Of a stretch of 64,000 bases of DNA, positions 17,001 to 27,787 are shown piece by piece. The stretch lies in the NCBI GenBank assembly GCA_965227255.1, contig CBDDFS010000002.1, positions 930,001 to 994,000 of the forward strand. Reading direction: 5' to 3'. The stretch is from CBDDFS01 sp965227255 (lineage in GTDB: Bacteria; Bacteroidota; Bacteroidia; Flavobacteriales_E; Vicingaceae). The notes beneath the pieces were generated by a model. The model searched no databases. It saw only the letters and a program-made list of their open reading frames with translations, and was not told the origin of the DNA. Every line of letters begins with the position of its first letter. The first letter of the stretch is position 1. Made by a program: the position numbers and the translations under genes.

Positions 17001-19274
17001 ATGAAATCGAAACAGATTAAGCGGGAAGCGCTTGAATATCATGAAAATGGAAGGCCGGGTAAAATCGAGATTCACCCAACCAAACCCTATTCATCTCAAC
17101 GCGATCTCTCTCTTGCTTATTCACCTGGTGTGGCCGAACCCTGTCTGGAGATTCAGAAAGACAAAGACAACGCCTATCGATATACCGGTAAAGGAAACCT
17201 GGTGGCTGTAATTTCCAATGGTACTGCCGTACTGGGATTGGGTAATATTGGTCCAACCGCTTCGAAGCCGGTAATGGAAGGAAAGGGTTTGCTCTTTAAA
17301 ATTTTTGCAGACATCGACGTATTTGATATTGAAGTTGATGCCAGTGACATTGATTCATTCGTTAATACGGTAAAGGCAATTTCTCCAACTTTTGGTGGGA
17401 TCAATCTAGAGGATATCAAGGCACCTGAGTCTTTCGAAATTGAAAGAAGACTGATTGAGGCTCTCGACATTCCTGTAATGCATGATGATCAGCATGGCAC
17501 AGCCATTATTGCCAGTGCTGCCCTGCTGAATGCACTTGAACTGGCTAAAAAGAAAATTACAGAGGTCAGTTTCGTGATCAATGGAGCCGGTGCCGCTGCA
17601 CTTGCATGCGCGAAGCTTTTCTTCGCACTTGGGGCAAGAAAGAAGAACATCATGATGTTCGACAGCAAGGGGTTGATTACCAAGGATCGTGAAAACCTTC
17701 AAAACGAAAAATCATTATTTGCTTCATCAGAAAAACCCAAAACTCTTGCTCAGGCCATGAAAGGTGCCGATGTTTTTCTGGGTTTGTCGAAGGGTAATAT
17801 TCTCGACAAAAAAATGGTGAAGAGTATGGCTAAAGATCCCATTGTATTTGCTTTGGCAAATCCAGACCCGGAAATATCTTATGCCGATGCAAAAGATGCC
17901 CGGAAGGATGTTATTGTGGCCACAGGAAGATCCGATACTCCTAATCAGGTAAACAACGTATTAGGATTTCCCTACATCTTCAGAGGTGCACTGGATGTGC
18001 GAGCAACCTGTATAAACGAAGAAATGAAACTGGCCGCAGTAAAAGCCATTGCTGATCTCGCTAAAGAAGCTGTTCCGGAAGTAGTAAATGCGGCCTACAA
18101 CTCCAAGAACCTTGTATTCAGTAAAGAATTTATCATTACCAAACCGCTGGATCCTCGTCTTTTGACTCGCGTGGCCCCTGCTGTTGCCAAAGCGGCTATG
18201 TCATCGGGTGTTGCGAGAAAACCCATTTCTGATTGGGAGGCTTACGAGGAGGAATTGAATCAACGTCTCGGACTGGATAATAAATTCATCAGCAGCATTA
18301 CCAACAGGGCCAAGATGAGTCCGAAAAGAGTTGTATTCGCTGAGGCAGATACATACAAGGTATTAAAATCGGCACAGATTGTCCGTGATGAAGGCATAGC
18401 AATTCCAATCCTTCTTGGAAATGAGAAGTTGATAAAAAGGCTAATTAAAGAGAATAATCTAGAGCTGGATGGAGTTAGCATAATAGACCCAAAAACGGAA
18501 GAGCAAGAAGAAACAAGAGAGCGCTACGGTAAGATCCTTTATGAGAAAAGAAAGAGGAAAGGATATACTCTTTATGAGGCCAAAGAAGCAATGAGAGGAA
18601 GGAGTTATTACGGGAATATGATGGTTGAGGCAGGCGAGGCCGATGCATTCATTTCCGGCTTGACTCGGAATTACCCTACAGCAATCCGTCCCGCACTTGA
18701 GATTATCGGAAAGGAAGAGGGAGTTTCCAAAATTGCAGGAATGCACATTATTTGGACCAATAAGGGAGGCCCCTTCTTTTTTGCAGACACAACAGTGAAC
18801 ATTGAACCCAATGCAGACGAGCTCGTGGATATTACCGTTCTAGTTGCCAGAAGCATACGCAGGTTTATGGTGGAACCGAAAATGGCCATGCTGTCATATT
18901 CCAATTTCGGATCATCATCGGCAAAAACGAGCACACATGTGAAAGAGGCCGTGAAAAAATTACATATTGAACACCCTGATATCGTTGTAGATGGAGAAAT
19001 TCAGGCTAATTTTGCACTTAACCGAAAATTGAGAAACGAGGTCTTTCCATTCAATGAATTGGCGGGTCACAAAACCAATACTTTGATATTCCCCGATCTC
19101 AATTCAGGGAACATTGCCTATAAACTGGTCAACGAAATGAGTGAGGCCGAAATGATCGGTCCGATTCTGCTGGGATTGAAAAAACCGGTGCATGTTCTTC
19201 AGATGGGAAGTAGTGTCAGGGAAATTGTGAATATGGTGACGATTGCAGTTGCCGACGCACAAACAAGGGAATAA
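17001..19274 (+). CDS. maeB: NADP-type malic enzyme fused to a phosphotransacetylase-like domain
   Basis: This 757-residue MaeB-type enzyme decarboxylates malate oxidatively to pyruvate, making NAD(P)H. The N-terminal malic enzyme part (about 1-425) shows SLAYSPGVAEPCLEI, MHDDQHGTAII and the Rossmann loop INGAGAAALACAKLF. The C-terminal part (about 430-757) resembles phosphate acetyltransferase (KRVVFAEADTYKVLKSA, AMLSYSNFGSS, ANTLIFPDLNSGN-like end); in MaeB it is a regulatory acetyl-CoA-sensing domain. Length is standard. ruvA starts two bases after its stop, beginning the maeB-ruvA-sprA string. Confidence 0.95.
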   Translation: MKSKQIKREALEYHENGRPGKIEIHPTKPYSSQRDLSLAYSPGVAEPCLEIQKDKDNAYRYTGKGNLVAVISNGTAVLGLGNIGPTASKPVMEGKGLLFKIFADIDVFDIEVDASDIDSFVNTVKAISPTFGGINLEDIKAPESFEIERRLIEALDIPVMHDDQHGTAIIASAALLNALELAKKKITEVSFVINGAGAAALACAKLFFALGARKKNIMMFDSKGLITKDRENLQNEKSLFASSEKPKTLAQAMKGADVFLGLSKGNILDKKMVKSMAKDPIVFALANPDPEISYADAKDARKDVIVATGRSDTPNQVNNVLGFPYIFRGALDVRATCINEEMKLAAVKAIADLAKEAVPEVVNAAYNSKNLVFSKEFIITKPLDPRLLTRVAPAVAKAAMSSGVARKPISDWEAYEEELNQRLGLDNKFISSITNRAKMSPKRVVFAEADTYKVLKSAQIVRDEGIAIPILLGNEKLIKRLIKENNLELDGVSIIDPKTEEQEETRERYGKILYEKRKRKGYTLYEAKEAMRGRSYYGNMMVEAGEADAFISGLTRNYPTAIRPALEIIGKEEGVSKIAGMHIIWTNKGGPFFFADTTVNIEPNADELVDITVLVARSIRRFMVEPKMAMLSYSNFGSSSAKTSTHVKEAVKKLHIEHPDIVVDGEIQANFALNRKLRNEVFPFNELAGHKTNTLIFPDLNSGNIAYKLVNEMSEAEMIGPILLGLKKPVHVLQMGSSVREIVNMVTIAVADAQTRE

Positions 19275-19276
19275 CT

Positions 19277-19858
19277 ATGATAATCAGGATAGAAGGAAAA
19301 CTGATAGAAAAGAATCCGGCTTACGCCGTAATAGATTGTAATGGAGTAGGATATCAATTGTTTATCACGTTGAATACCTACTCAGAAATGCCAAACGAAG
19401 GAAACTGCGTTTTGCATGCCAGCCATATCGTCAGAGAAGATGCTAATCTTCTGTATGGCTTTCATTCTAAAGCTGAAAAACAAATGTTCGAATTTCTTAT
19501 CTCCGTCTCTGGAGTGGGAGCCGCTTCTGCAAATATGATCCTGTCTGCAATGAATCCGGAAGAGGTTCAGGTGGCCATAATTGAAGGAGATGTGGGCTCA
19601 CTGAAAGGGGTAAAAGGTATAGGAATGAAGACGGCAGAAAGAATAATTGTCGATTTGAGAAACAAATTGAGCAAAGAAGAATTACCAAGTATTTCAACAT
19701 CCGAAGGCAATAGGTTCAAAGATGAAGCGTTATCAGCATTGTTAATGCTGGGCTTCAGTAAATCAGTGGCAGAAAAAGGTCTGCACAAAGCGATGAAAGA
19801 AAATAAAGATCATGAATCTGTTGAGCAGCTCATTAAAGCTGTTTTAAAAGGAATATAG
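19277..19858 (+). CDS. ruvA: Holliday junction branch-migration protein RuvA
   Basis: RuvA binds four-way DNA junctions as a tetramer and loads the RuvB motor. The 193-residue protein has the N-terminal OB fold (MIIRIEGKLIEKNPAYAVID), two helix-hairpin-helix elements (VSGVGAASANMILSAM and VKGIGMKTAERIIVDL) and a C-terminal three-helix RuvB-contact domain (DEALSALLMLGF...AVLKGI). It lies two bases after maeB and 21 before sprA, a neighbourhood conserved in gliding Bacteroidota. Confidence 0.96.
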   Translation: MIIRIEGKLIEKNPAYAVIDCNGVGYQLFITLNTYSEMPNEGNCVLHASHIVREDANLLYGFHSKAEKQMFEFLISVSGVGAASANMILSAMNPEEVQVAIIEGDVGSLKGVKGIGMKTAERIIVDLRNKLSKEELPSISTSEGNRFKDEALSALLMLGFSKSVAEKGLHKAMKENKDHESVEQLIKAVLKGI

Positions 19859-19879
19859 GTCCGGAATACCTTCGAAATC

Positions 19880-22800
19880 TTGAATAAGATAAAGTATATC
19901 AATTCCAGATTGAGACCGCTTTGCTATTTAAAGCGGTGGGTATTGTTCTCTATCTTATTGTCAATATCAACACTCTCATATTCAAGTGGTTACGATTTCA
20001 TACAGGTCGACACAACAGAGAAAGACTCCACGAAGATCGATCTTCGTTATCCTTTTAAGGACAAAAGTGGGGAAGGTCTGAACGGCGGGAATCAGGATGG
20101 AGGTCTTTACCTGAAACAACCTTCAAACATCAAGGGTGAATTTGTCTATGACCCTGAGACTGACTCCTACATCTATCAGCAGAAAATGGGTGACCGGAAT
20201 TTCAGGAATCCGGAATTTATGACTCTGGAGGAGTACCGCAAGTATGATATGAAAAGTGCGGATCGGGAATTTTTCAGAGAAAAATCGAGAGAAGAAGACA
20301 TAGGAGACGGCTCGGCATTCAGACCAAAGTTATATGTTGAGGGTAAGACCTTCGACAGGATTTTTGGAGGGAATACAATCGACATTCGACCACAGGGTTC
20401 AGCTGAGATCTCATTTGGTATCAATACAACAAGGAGGGACAATCCCGCCATACCGGAAAATCAGCGTAGAACGACCAACTTCGACTTTGACGAAAAAATC
20501 CAGTTGAACGTCGTAGGTTCCGTTGGTGATAAACTCAAGATCTCAACAAGTTATAATACAGAGGCAACCTTCGATTTCGAGAACCAGACCAAGATCGAAT
20601 ACTCAGGGTATGAAGATGAGATCATTCAGAAGATAGAGCTCGGTAACGTGGCACTTCCGCTCAATGGTTCATTGATCCAGGGTTCTCAGACGCTTTTTGG
20701 AATCAAGACTGAGCTGAAATTTGGTCGACTTAGAGTGACCTCCATTCTTTCTCAGGAAAAAGGAGAGCGTAAAGAAGTGAATAGTCAGGGAGGTTCCCAA
20801 ACAATGGAGTTTGAACTTTCCGCATCGGATTATGAAGACAATCAGCACTATTTCCTTAGTCACTACTTCCGCGACAGATATAACAGGGCTTTGTCGGATC
20901 TGCCCAACATTGTCTCTAATTTCCGTATCAATAAAGTGGATGTATGGGTGACCCAGGTTGGAGGTCAAATTCAGAATTCAAGAAATGTGATCGCCTTTAC
21001 CGACCTTGGGGAAAGTCAACCTATTCAGCTCTCATCTCAGGATCCGTCGTACCAAAACCTGATCAATCCGAATCCAAATATCAGGATTGCGGATAATTTT
21101 CGTTCGAATGATCTTTATGAAATACTTACCGACTCTACCCGAAGTTCACCAATCGGACCCGCCGAACAGGCTGCCCTGCGATCCTTCGTAGGTGTTCAAA
21201 CTTCTGACGGACAAAATATTACAGCATTGAATATTCTTACCGGTCCACTTGGAATGATCAATGGTAAGGACTTTGAGGCTTATGAGGCCGTCATGTTGAA
21301 TGCTTCAGAGTATACAGTGAATGAGCAATTGGGTTATATCTCATTGAACAGGCAGATGAAACCAGAGGATATCCTTTCTGTTGCTTATGAATACATCATC
21401 AATGACCAGAGTTACCAGGTGGGTGAGATCAGTAATCAGGTAGGGTCAAATCTCACAGCCATCTATACGAAACTTTTGAAATCTTCCTTTACCAACACCA
21501 GTGTTCCTATGTGGGATCTGATGATGAAAAACGTTTATTACCTGAATTCATTTGGTATTTCAAGAGACGATTTCAGATTCGAGATCTGGTACTTAGATCA
21601 GGAAGCAGGGGTATCGAGACCATTTATCGCAGATGGTCCGATCAATGAAGAATTACTTCTTCAAGTTATGGAACTTGATAACCTGGATTATTACAACGCT
21701 CAATTCGAAGATGGTGAATTTGACTACATCGAAGGAGTGACTATTCGTCCGAGTAAAGGCCGGGTGTATTTCCCAATCACAGAACCGTTTGGTTCGCACC
21801 TCCGTGAAAAATTGGGTTCAAAAGAACTGGGTGATAAATATGCATTCGATAGTCTGTATAGCACAACAAAAGCTCTGGCAGAGCTGGAAGCGACTAAGAA
21901 CCGTTTTACGATAAAGGGATCATATAAGTCATCATCAAGCTCTGAGATCAGACTTAATGCATTTAATATTCCACAGGGATCCGTTGTGGTGACGGCAGGA
22001 GGAGTCAGACTTCAGGAAGGAACAGACTACATTGTTGATTACAATCTTGGAACGGTGAAAATTCTCAACCAGGGTTACCTTGAGTCGAATACACCGATCA
22101 AGGTCTCTCTTGAAAGTAACTCCCTTTTCAATATTCAAACAAAAACTCTTCTCGGTTCAAGGTTTGATTATGATGTGAGTGAAGATTTTAAAGTCGGAGG
22201 TACCATTCTGAATCTGACGGAACGACCATTGACGAATAAAGTGAACATTGGAGATGAGGCCATTTCGAATACCATTCTGGGTTTGGATGGATCATATTCA
22301 ACTGAAGCTCCGGTCTTGACCAAAATTGCCGACGCCCTTCCTTTCTACGATACAAAGGAAAAATCCAGGGTTAATACTACGGCAGAATTTGCCTATCTCC
22401 TTCCAGGTAATGCCCGGGCAATTACAAAAGAAGGAGTCGCATACATTGATGACTTTGAAGGCAGCCAGTCAATGATCGACATGAAATCTGTCTTCACTTG
22501 GAGATTGGCCAGTACACCTCAGGGACAAAATGATCTATTCCCGGAAGCTTTCGATCCGAAAGACACCATTTCATATGGATTTAACAGGGCCAAATTGAGC
22601 TGGTATGTAATTGATCCTCTATTCTTCAGGGAAGGTGATGATAGGTTGCCGGGAAATATTTCTACCGAAATGCAGCAGAATCATTACATGCGCGAAGTCC
22701 TTCAAAGAGAAATTTTTCCGAATAAAGCCCTTGACCAGACCTTGATCGGTAATATTCCTGTTCTTGACCTGACATATTATCCAAGTGAGAGAGGGCCATA

Positions 22801-25800
22801 TAACTTTGATCCACCCACAGGTCAGTTCCCGTTTTCAAGCGGTATTGATCCGGCTACAGGATTATTAAATAATCCTGAATCGAGATGGGGAGGTATCATG
22901 AGAGATATCCAGACGGTTGACTTTACCGAATCCAACATCGAATTTCTTCAGTTCTGGGTCATGGATCCCTTTATCGAAGGAGATTATGAGGATGTTTTTG
23001 GTGAGAGTCCTGCCGGAAATGGGGGTAATCTTTACCTGAACTTCGGAGAAGTATCTGAGGATATCCTGAAAGATGGGAGAAAGAGTTATGAGAATGGATT
23101 TCCTTTCGATGGAAATGATCAACCTATTGATCCGACCATCTGGGGATCGGTTCCTGTGAACAAGTCAATTGTAAATGCATTCGACAACCTTCCCTCTGCA
23201 CGCCCAGATCAGGATATAGGTCTTGATGGATTGAGGACAAATCCAGGATTTCAGGATGAAAGTGAGCAATCTTTTCACTTCGAATATCTGGACCAAATGC
23301 AGAATCACATTGTTGATCCGGACATTTTCGAGGAGAAATTCTCAAGAGACCCGGCAGCTGACAACTTCAGGTATTTCAGAGATGAAGGTGATTCAAGGGA
23401 CGAGAATATTGTTGAGCGTTACAAAGATTTTAATGGGGTGGAAGGAAACTCACCTGTAAATACGGGAGACTTTGTTGCTTCTTCGACCACTATTCCAGAT
23501 ATCGAGGATGTAAACAGGGACAACACAATGAATACGAAGGAGGCATACTTCCAGTATAAAATCCCTATCAACCAACAGGTTTTTAGTGATGATCCTGTTG
23601 GTAAAAACTTTGTGACCGATATGGTCGAGAGGGAAGTAAATGGAAAGAGAGTGAGATGGTTCCAGTTCAAAATTCCATTGAGTGAACCAGAAAAAGTGGT
23701 AGGACAAATCCGGGATTTTAAGTCAATCCGCTTTATGAGGATGATCATGAAGGATTTTGAGAAGCCGGTCATTCTTCGTTTTGCCAAACTTGACCTGATC
23801 AGAGGGGAATGGAGAAGGTATACCGGTGATCTTCGAGAAGATGGTGAATACATTCAGGGTGAAGAAGACGACACCCAATTTGAGGTCAATGCTGTGAACA
23901 TCGAAGAGAATGCCAGTCGTCAACCGATTCATTACGTGCTCCCTCCAGGAATTGAACGTGAAACAGATTATGGTACGGCTAACCTTCAACAATTGAATGA
24001 GCAGGCGCTGAGTATGTACGCCTGTGAATTGAATGACGGAGATACAAAGGCTGCTTTCAGGAATATTTCATTGGATATACGACAGTATAAACGATTGAAA
24101 ATGTATGTCCACCTTGAAGACGGAAGCTCTGAACAGAACGCGAATAATCCTTTGGAAAGAGGTGAGGTTTCGGTGATCCTTCGTTTGGGTCAGGATTTTG
24201 ACGACAACTATTACGAATACGAAATTCCTCTGACCCCTTCCAAATGGGATGTACATACCAGGGAATCGGTATGGCCTGAAGCGAATAATATTGACGTCAA
24301 ACTTGATGCCTTTACTGATGTTAAACTGAATCGGGATGCAAGTGGATTCCCAAGAACCCAGGTATATGAACAGGGATATGGAGTAAAAACGATCAGGGTA
24401 AAAGGAACACCGAACATTGCCAATGTCAAGACCATTATGGTAGGTGTAAAGAACCCGAAATCGAATGAAAATGGATTCAAGGAGGATGGTCTGCCGAAAT
24501 GTGTGCTAGTATGGGTAAACGAATTACGGGTCTCGGATTTTGACAACCGAAGTGGTTGGGCAACAACGGCCTCCGTAAGGGCTAACATGGCTGACCTTGC
24601 AAGTTTCACTTTATCCGGTAGTATGAGTACTCCGGGTTTTGGTAGTATCGATCAGAAGATCAATGAACGCCAGCAGGAAACCAAGCAATCCTACGACTTC
24701 ACTTCGAATTTCGAAATGGGGAAATTCACGAGTGATGCCTTGAGCATTCCAATGTTCTTTGGATACTCAGAAAGCTGGGATAAGCCGAGATATGTGCCTT
24801 TGAATCCGGATATTGAACTTGAAGACATTGAGAACAGCGATAAATTCACCAAACAACAGAAAGATTCCATTTTGCGGTCCTCGGTGAAATACCGAAACAG
24901 GAAGAGTTTGAATTTCACAAATGTGAAGGTTAATTACGGGAAGGGGGCCGATAAGAAGCATGTTTACGATATTCAGAACTGGTCCTTCACGTATGCCTAC
25001 GATAAGGATATGTACCGCGATGTATTCCTTGATTTCCATAACAAGACAAACCATCGTGGAAGGATACTCTGGGCTTATTCTGCCAAGCCAAAGAATTATA
25101 CGCCATTCAGCAAAGCCAAATGGACGAAACCCAAATACATGAAGCTCATCCGGGACTTCAATTTCACTTTATTGCCGAATCAATACTCATTCTCTACTAC
25201 GGTCGACAGAGGCTATAACGAAAAGAAACTGAGGCAGACCGATCCCTTCTATGATCCGAGACCTTATTATCAGAAGAGCTTCAACTGGGACAGGCAATAT
25301 AATTTACAGTGGAATTTTACAAGAGGTCTTAAATTCCGTTATGATGCAACCAACAATGCAAGGATCGATGAACCGGAAGGTGTAGTTGACAGGAATGACA
25401 CATCTTATGCTAGATGGAGAGAGACTGTTGTTGCCAGTATAAGGGATTTTGGAACGAACCTGAGGTTCTCTCAAAACTTCACCATCGATTATACCCTTCC
25501 AATCAATAAAATTCCGGCCCTTGATTGGTTGAGTTTCTCTACCAGCTACAATGGTGGTTATAACTGGGACAGGGCGGCCATCGGTTCAGAACAATACGGA
25601 AACACCATTCGAAACTCAGGGGCATTGAATTATCAATCCCAGTGGAATTTGACCAATCTATATAACAAACTTGATTATTTCAAACGTCTGAATCAGAGTG
25701 GCAGAGGACGTTATAAGAATAAGATCAGGCGAAGTAAAAAGAAAGAGAAAGAGATTAAGGAAGAAAAGAAACAGGAGAAGTTTGACCTGGCCAAACAAAA

Positions 25801-27328
25801 ACAGAACGGAGAATCAACTCAAACCAATAAAGAGAAAGACAAGAAGAAAAAGAAAGACGAAGACGACAAGTACAGAAAACTACAGGTTCATGATTATTTC
25901 TTCAAAGTAATAACGGGTATTAAAGATATTTCCGGTCGGTATACGAAATCTACAGGAACCACCATGCCGGGTTATTCACCAACAACCAGTCTGCTTGGAT
26001 TCGATCAGTCATGGAATGCACCGGGTGCGCCGTTCGTATTGGGTCAGAAGCAGGATACAAGTTATGTGCTGCAGGCTCAGAATAATGGCTGGCTTGTTAC
26101 AGGAAACGAGGAATTCAGATACAATTTCACAAACAACGAAGGACTGAGTTATTCTTATCGTTTAAATATTCGTCCCATCAACAATATGCGGATTGAACTG
26201 AATGGTACTTATAATTATAATATCGGTACTATCATGGGATACACATGGATAGATACACTTCTGGATGAGGATGGATTACCAATCAACAATAATTTCAATC
26301 AATATTTATTCGATAACGCAATACAGACAGGTAGTTTCAGTGTTTCAACCCTTACCTATAAAACTGCTTTTGTGCCGGATGACAGAAGCAGTTACAATTC
26401 TGCGACATTCGATAAATTCAATGAATTCAGACCTCAGGCTTCGGCAAAACTGGCCGCTGATCGGGCCATTTCAGATCCAAATTACAGAGAGGATGGCTAT
26501 TTCATTCAAGACTCCTCAGGTTTTTATAATGAATATGGGCCCACCCAACAGGATGTGCTCATTACTTCATTCCTGGCAGCGTACTCTGGAAAAAGTGATG
26601 TAGATATAAGTACCAGGAAATTCCAGGATATTTTTCCTTTACCGAATTGGAGGGTCACTTATGATGGTCTCGGTAAGATTAAATTCCTTTCGAAATATTT
26701 CCAGAGCATTATTCTGAATCATTCCTACCGTTCCATGTTCAATGTTGGAAATTTCACAACGAATAACCAATTGAGCGTTTCCTCCGATTCTGTTTTGACA
26801 ACGGATGTTGCAACAGGAAACTATGTTCCACAATATCAGATTACACAGGTTTCAATTGTTGAAGCGTTCAGTCCACTAATGGACATCGATTTCAACTTCC
26901 GAAACGGGCTTTTCCTAGGATTTGAATACAGGAGAGATCGAAACGTTAGTTTGAGTACTATCAATAATCAGATCACTGAGGTTAAAGGACGTGAGTTTAT
27001 TGTGGGAGTTGGGTATACATTCAGAGATGTAAAAATCAGTCTGCGAAGAAATGCCAAAGCTATTCCAAAAGACATTGTGACCAGACTGGATGTTTCGTCC
27101 AGGGACAATTATACCTTATTGAGAAATATTGGCGACCAGGTTGCCAGTCAACCCGGTAATGGTCAGAATGTTCTGTCTCTGAAGCTAACCGCTGACCTGG
27201 CAATCAATCCAAAGTTCAATATCAGGGGATTTTACGACAGAATTGTAACGAATCCATTCATTTCGAATTCCTTCCCAACAGCATCTTCAAACTTTGGTGT
27301 TTCCCTCCGTTTTTCTCTCGCACAATAG
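19880..27328 (+). CDS. sprA: Type IX secretion outer-membrane translocon SprA/Sov
   Basis: SprA forms the very large outer-membrane barrel through which T9SS cargo leaves the cell. The 2482-residue length fits the family (about 2400). A signal sequence lies at about residues 18-36. The conserved early block includes GSAEISFGINTTRRDNP and VGSVGDKLKISTSYN, and later come YIDDFEGSQSMIDM and the C-terminal barrel ending FGVSLRFSLAQ. Translation starts at TTG (19880); the next in-frame Met is about 70 codons in, past the signal sequence. A lysine/glutamate-rich stretch at about 1937-2000 interrupts the barrel repeats. Flanking ruvA and gcvH match known sprA loci. The call is certain. Confidence 0.97.
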   Translation: MNKIKYINSRLRPLCYLKRWVLFSILLSISTLSYSSGYDFIQVDTTEKDSTKIDLRYPFKDKSGEGLNGGNQDGGLYLKQPSNIKGEFVYDPETDSYIYQQKMGDRNFRNPEFMTLEEYRKYDMKSADREFFREKSREEDIGDGSAFRPKLYVEGKTFDRIFGGNTIDIRPQGSAEISFGINTTRRDNPAIPENQRRTTNFDFDEKIQLNVVGSVGDKLKISTSYNTEATFDFENQTKIEYSGYEDEIIQKIELGNVALPLNGSLIQGSQTLFGIKTELKFGRLRVTSILSQEKGERKEVNSQGGSQTMEFELSASDYEDNQHYFLSHYFRDRYNRALSDLPNIVSNFRINKVDVWVTQVGGQIQNSRNVIAFTDLGESQPIQLSSQDPSYQNLINPNPNIRIADNFRSNDLYEILTDSTRSSPIGPAEQAALRSFVGVQTSDGQNITALNILTGPLGMINGKDFEAYEAVMLNASEYTVNEQLGYISLNRQMKPEDILSVAYEYIINDQSYQVGEISNQVGSNLTAIYTKLLKSSFTNTSVPMWDLMMKNVYYLNSFGISRDDFRFEIWYLDQEAGVSRPFIADGPINEELLLQVMELDNLDYYNAQFEDGEFDYIEGVTIRPSKGRVYFPITEPFGSHLREKLGSKELGDKYAFDSLYSTTKALAELEATKNRFTIKGSYKSSSSSEIRLNAFNIPQGSVVVTAGGVRLQEGTDYIVDYNLGTVKILNQGYLESNTPIKVSLESNSLFNIQTKTLLGSRFDYDVSEDFKVGGTILNLTERPLTNKVNIGDEAISNTILGLDGSYSTEAPVLTKIADALPFYDTKEKSRVNTTAEFAYLLPGNARAITKEGVAYIDDFEGSQSMIDMKSVFTWRLASTPQGQNDLFPEAFDPKDTISYGFNRAKLSWYVIDPLFFREGDDRLPGNISTEMQQNHYMREVLQREIFPNKALDQTLIGNIPVLDLTYYPSERGPYNFDPPTGQFPFSSGIDPATGLLNNPESRWGGIMRDIQTVDFTESNIEFLQFWVMDPFIEGDYEDVFGESPAGNGGNLYLNFGEVSEDILKDGRKSYENGFPFDGNDQPIDPTIWGSVPVNKSIVNAFDNLPSARPDQDIGLDGLRTNPGFQDESEQSFHFEYLDQMQNHIVDPDIFEEKFSRDPAADNFRYFRDEGDSRDENIVERYKDFNGVEGNSPVNTGDFVASSTTIPDIEDVNRDNTMNTKEAYFQYKIPINQQVFSDDPVGKNFVTDMVEREVNGKRVRWFQFKIPLSEPEKVVGQIRDFKSIRFMRMIMKDFEKPVILRFAKLDLIRGEWRRYTGDLREDGEYIQGEEDDTQFEVNAVNIEENASRQPIHYVLPPGIERETDYGTANLQQLNEQALSMYACELNDGDTKAAFRNISLDIRQYKRLKMYVHLEDGSSEQNANNPLERGEVSVILRLGQDFDDNYYEYEIPLTPSKWDVHTRESVWPEANNIDVKLDAFTDVKLNRDASGFPRTQVYEQGYGVKTIRVKGTPNIANVKTIMVGVKNPKSNENGFKEDGLPKCVLVWVNELRVSDFDNRSGWATTASVRANMADLASFTLSGSMSTPGFGSIDQKINERQQETKQSYDFTSNFEMGKFTSDALSIPMFFGYSESWDKPRYVPLNPDIELEDIENSDKFTKQQKDSILRSSVKYRNRKSLNFTNVKVNYGKGADKKHVYDIQNWSFTYAYDKDMYRDVFLDFHNKTNHRGRILWAYSAKPKNYTPFSKAKWTKPKYMKLIRDFNFTLLPNQYSFSTTVDRGYNEKKLRQTDPFYDPRPYYQKSFNWDRQYNLQWNFTRGLKFRYDATNNARIDEPEGVVDRNDTSYARWRETVVASIRDFGTNLRFSQNFTIDYTLPINKIPALDWLSFSTSYNGGYNWDRAAIGSEQYGNTIRNSGALNYQSQWNLTNLYNKLDYFKRLNQSGRGRYKNKIRRSKKKEKEIKEEKKQEKFDLAKQKQNGESTQTNKEKDKKKKKDEDDKYRKLQVHDYFFKVITGIKDISGRYTKSTGTTMPGYSPTTSLLGFDQSWNAPGAPFVLGQKQDTSYVLQAQNNGWLVTGNEEFRYNFTNNEGLSYSYRLNIRPINNMRIELNGTYNYNIGTIMGYTWIDTLLDEDGLPINNNFNQYLFDNAIQTGSFSVSTLTYKTAFVPDDRSSYNSATFDKFNEFRPQASAKLAADRAISDPNYREDGYFIQDSSGFYNEYGPTQQDVLITSFLAAYSGKSDVDISTRKFQDIFPLPNWRVTYDGLGKIKFLSKYFQSIILNHSYRSMFNVGNFTTNNQLSVSSDSVLTTDVATGNYVPQYQITQVSIVEAFSPLMDIDFNFRNGLFLGFEYRRDRNVSLSTINNQITEVKGREFIVGVGYTFRDVKISLRRNAKAIPKDIVTRLDVSSRDNYTLLRNIGDQVASQPGNGQNVLSLKLTADLAINPKFNIRGFYDRIVTNPFISNSFPTASSNFGVSLRFSLAQ

Positions 27329-27375
27329 GCTGAAATAAAAAAGTGCTTTTTCCATTTCTCATTGGATGGAAATAT

Positions 27376-27383
27376 TATTTTTG
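27376..27383 (+). promoter_or_regulatory. -7 promoter box of gcvH
   Basis: TATTTTTG matches TAnnTTTG, 26 bases before the gcvH ATG, and lies in the 81-base gap after sprA. This suggests gcvH and the following genes have their own promoter. Confidence 0.5.
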
Positions 27384-27409
27384 GCTCTCTAAGTTCAAAA
27401 ACGATTACT

Positions 27410-27787
27410 ATGAATATTCCCGGCGAATTGAAATACACAGAAGATCACGAGTGGATCAAAGTTGAAGGCGATACTGCTACCATTGGAATTACTGACTATG
27501 CTCAGGGAGAATTGGGTGACATTGTCTATGTTGAAGTTGAAACAGAAGGTGAAGAACTTCAGAAAGGTGATGTATTCGGAACTGTGGAAGCTGTAAAAAC
27601 CGTGTCAGATTTGTTTATGCCGGTATCAGGAGAGGTAATTGAATTTAATGCCAGCCTGGAGGCAGCACCGGAATCGGTGAACAACGATCCGTATACGGGT
27701 GGTTGGATGATCAAAGTAAAGATGTCTGATCCTTCAGAAGCGGAAGCACTTTTATCCGCAGCAGATTACGAGCAAAGCATTAGCTAA
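27410..27787 (+). CDS. gcvH: Glycine cleavage system H protein
   Basis: GcvH carries the lipoyl arm of the glycine cleavage complex, shuttling aminomethyl groups between the P, T and L proteins. It has 125 residues, standard length: YTEDHEWIKVEG at the start, ITDYAQGELGDIVYVE, and the lipoylation site TVEAVKTVSD with Lys63. The ATG at 27410 is chosen over an in-frame TTG at 27362, which would put the promoter box inside the gene. The P, T and L proteins are not in this window. Its TAA overlaps by one base the ATA codon that probably starts the VanZ-like gene. Confidence 0.95.
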   Translation: MNIPGELKYTEDHEWIKVEGDTATIGITDYAQGELGDIVYVEVETEGEELQKGDVFGTVEAVKTVSDLFMPVSGEVIEFNASLEAAPESVNNDPYTGGWMIKVKMSDPSEAEALLSAADYEQSIS

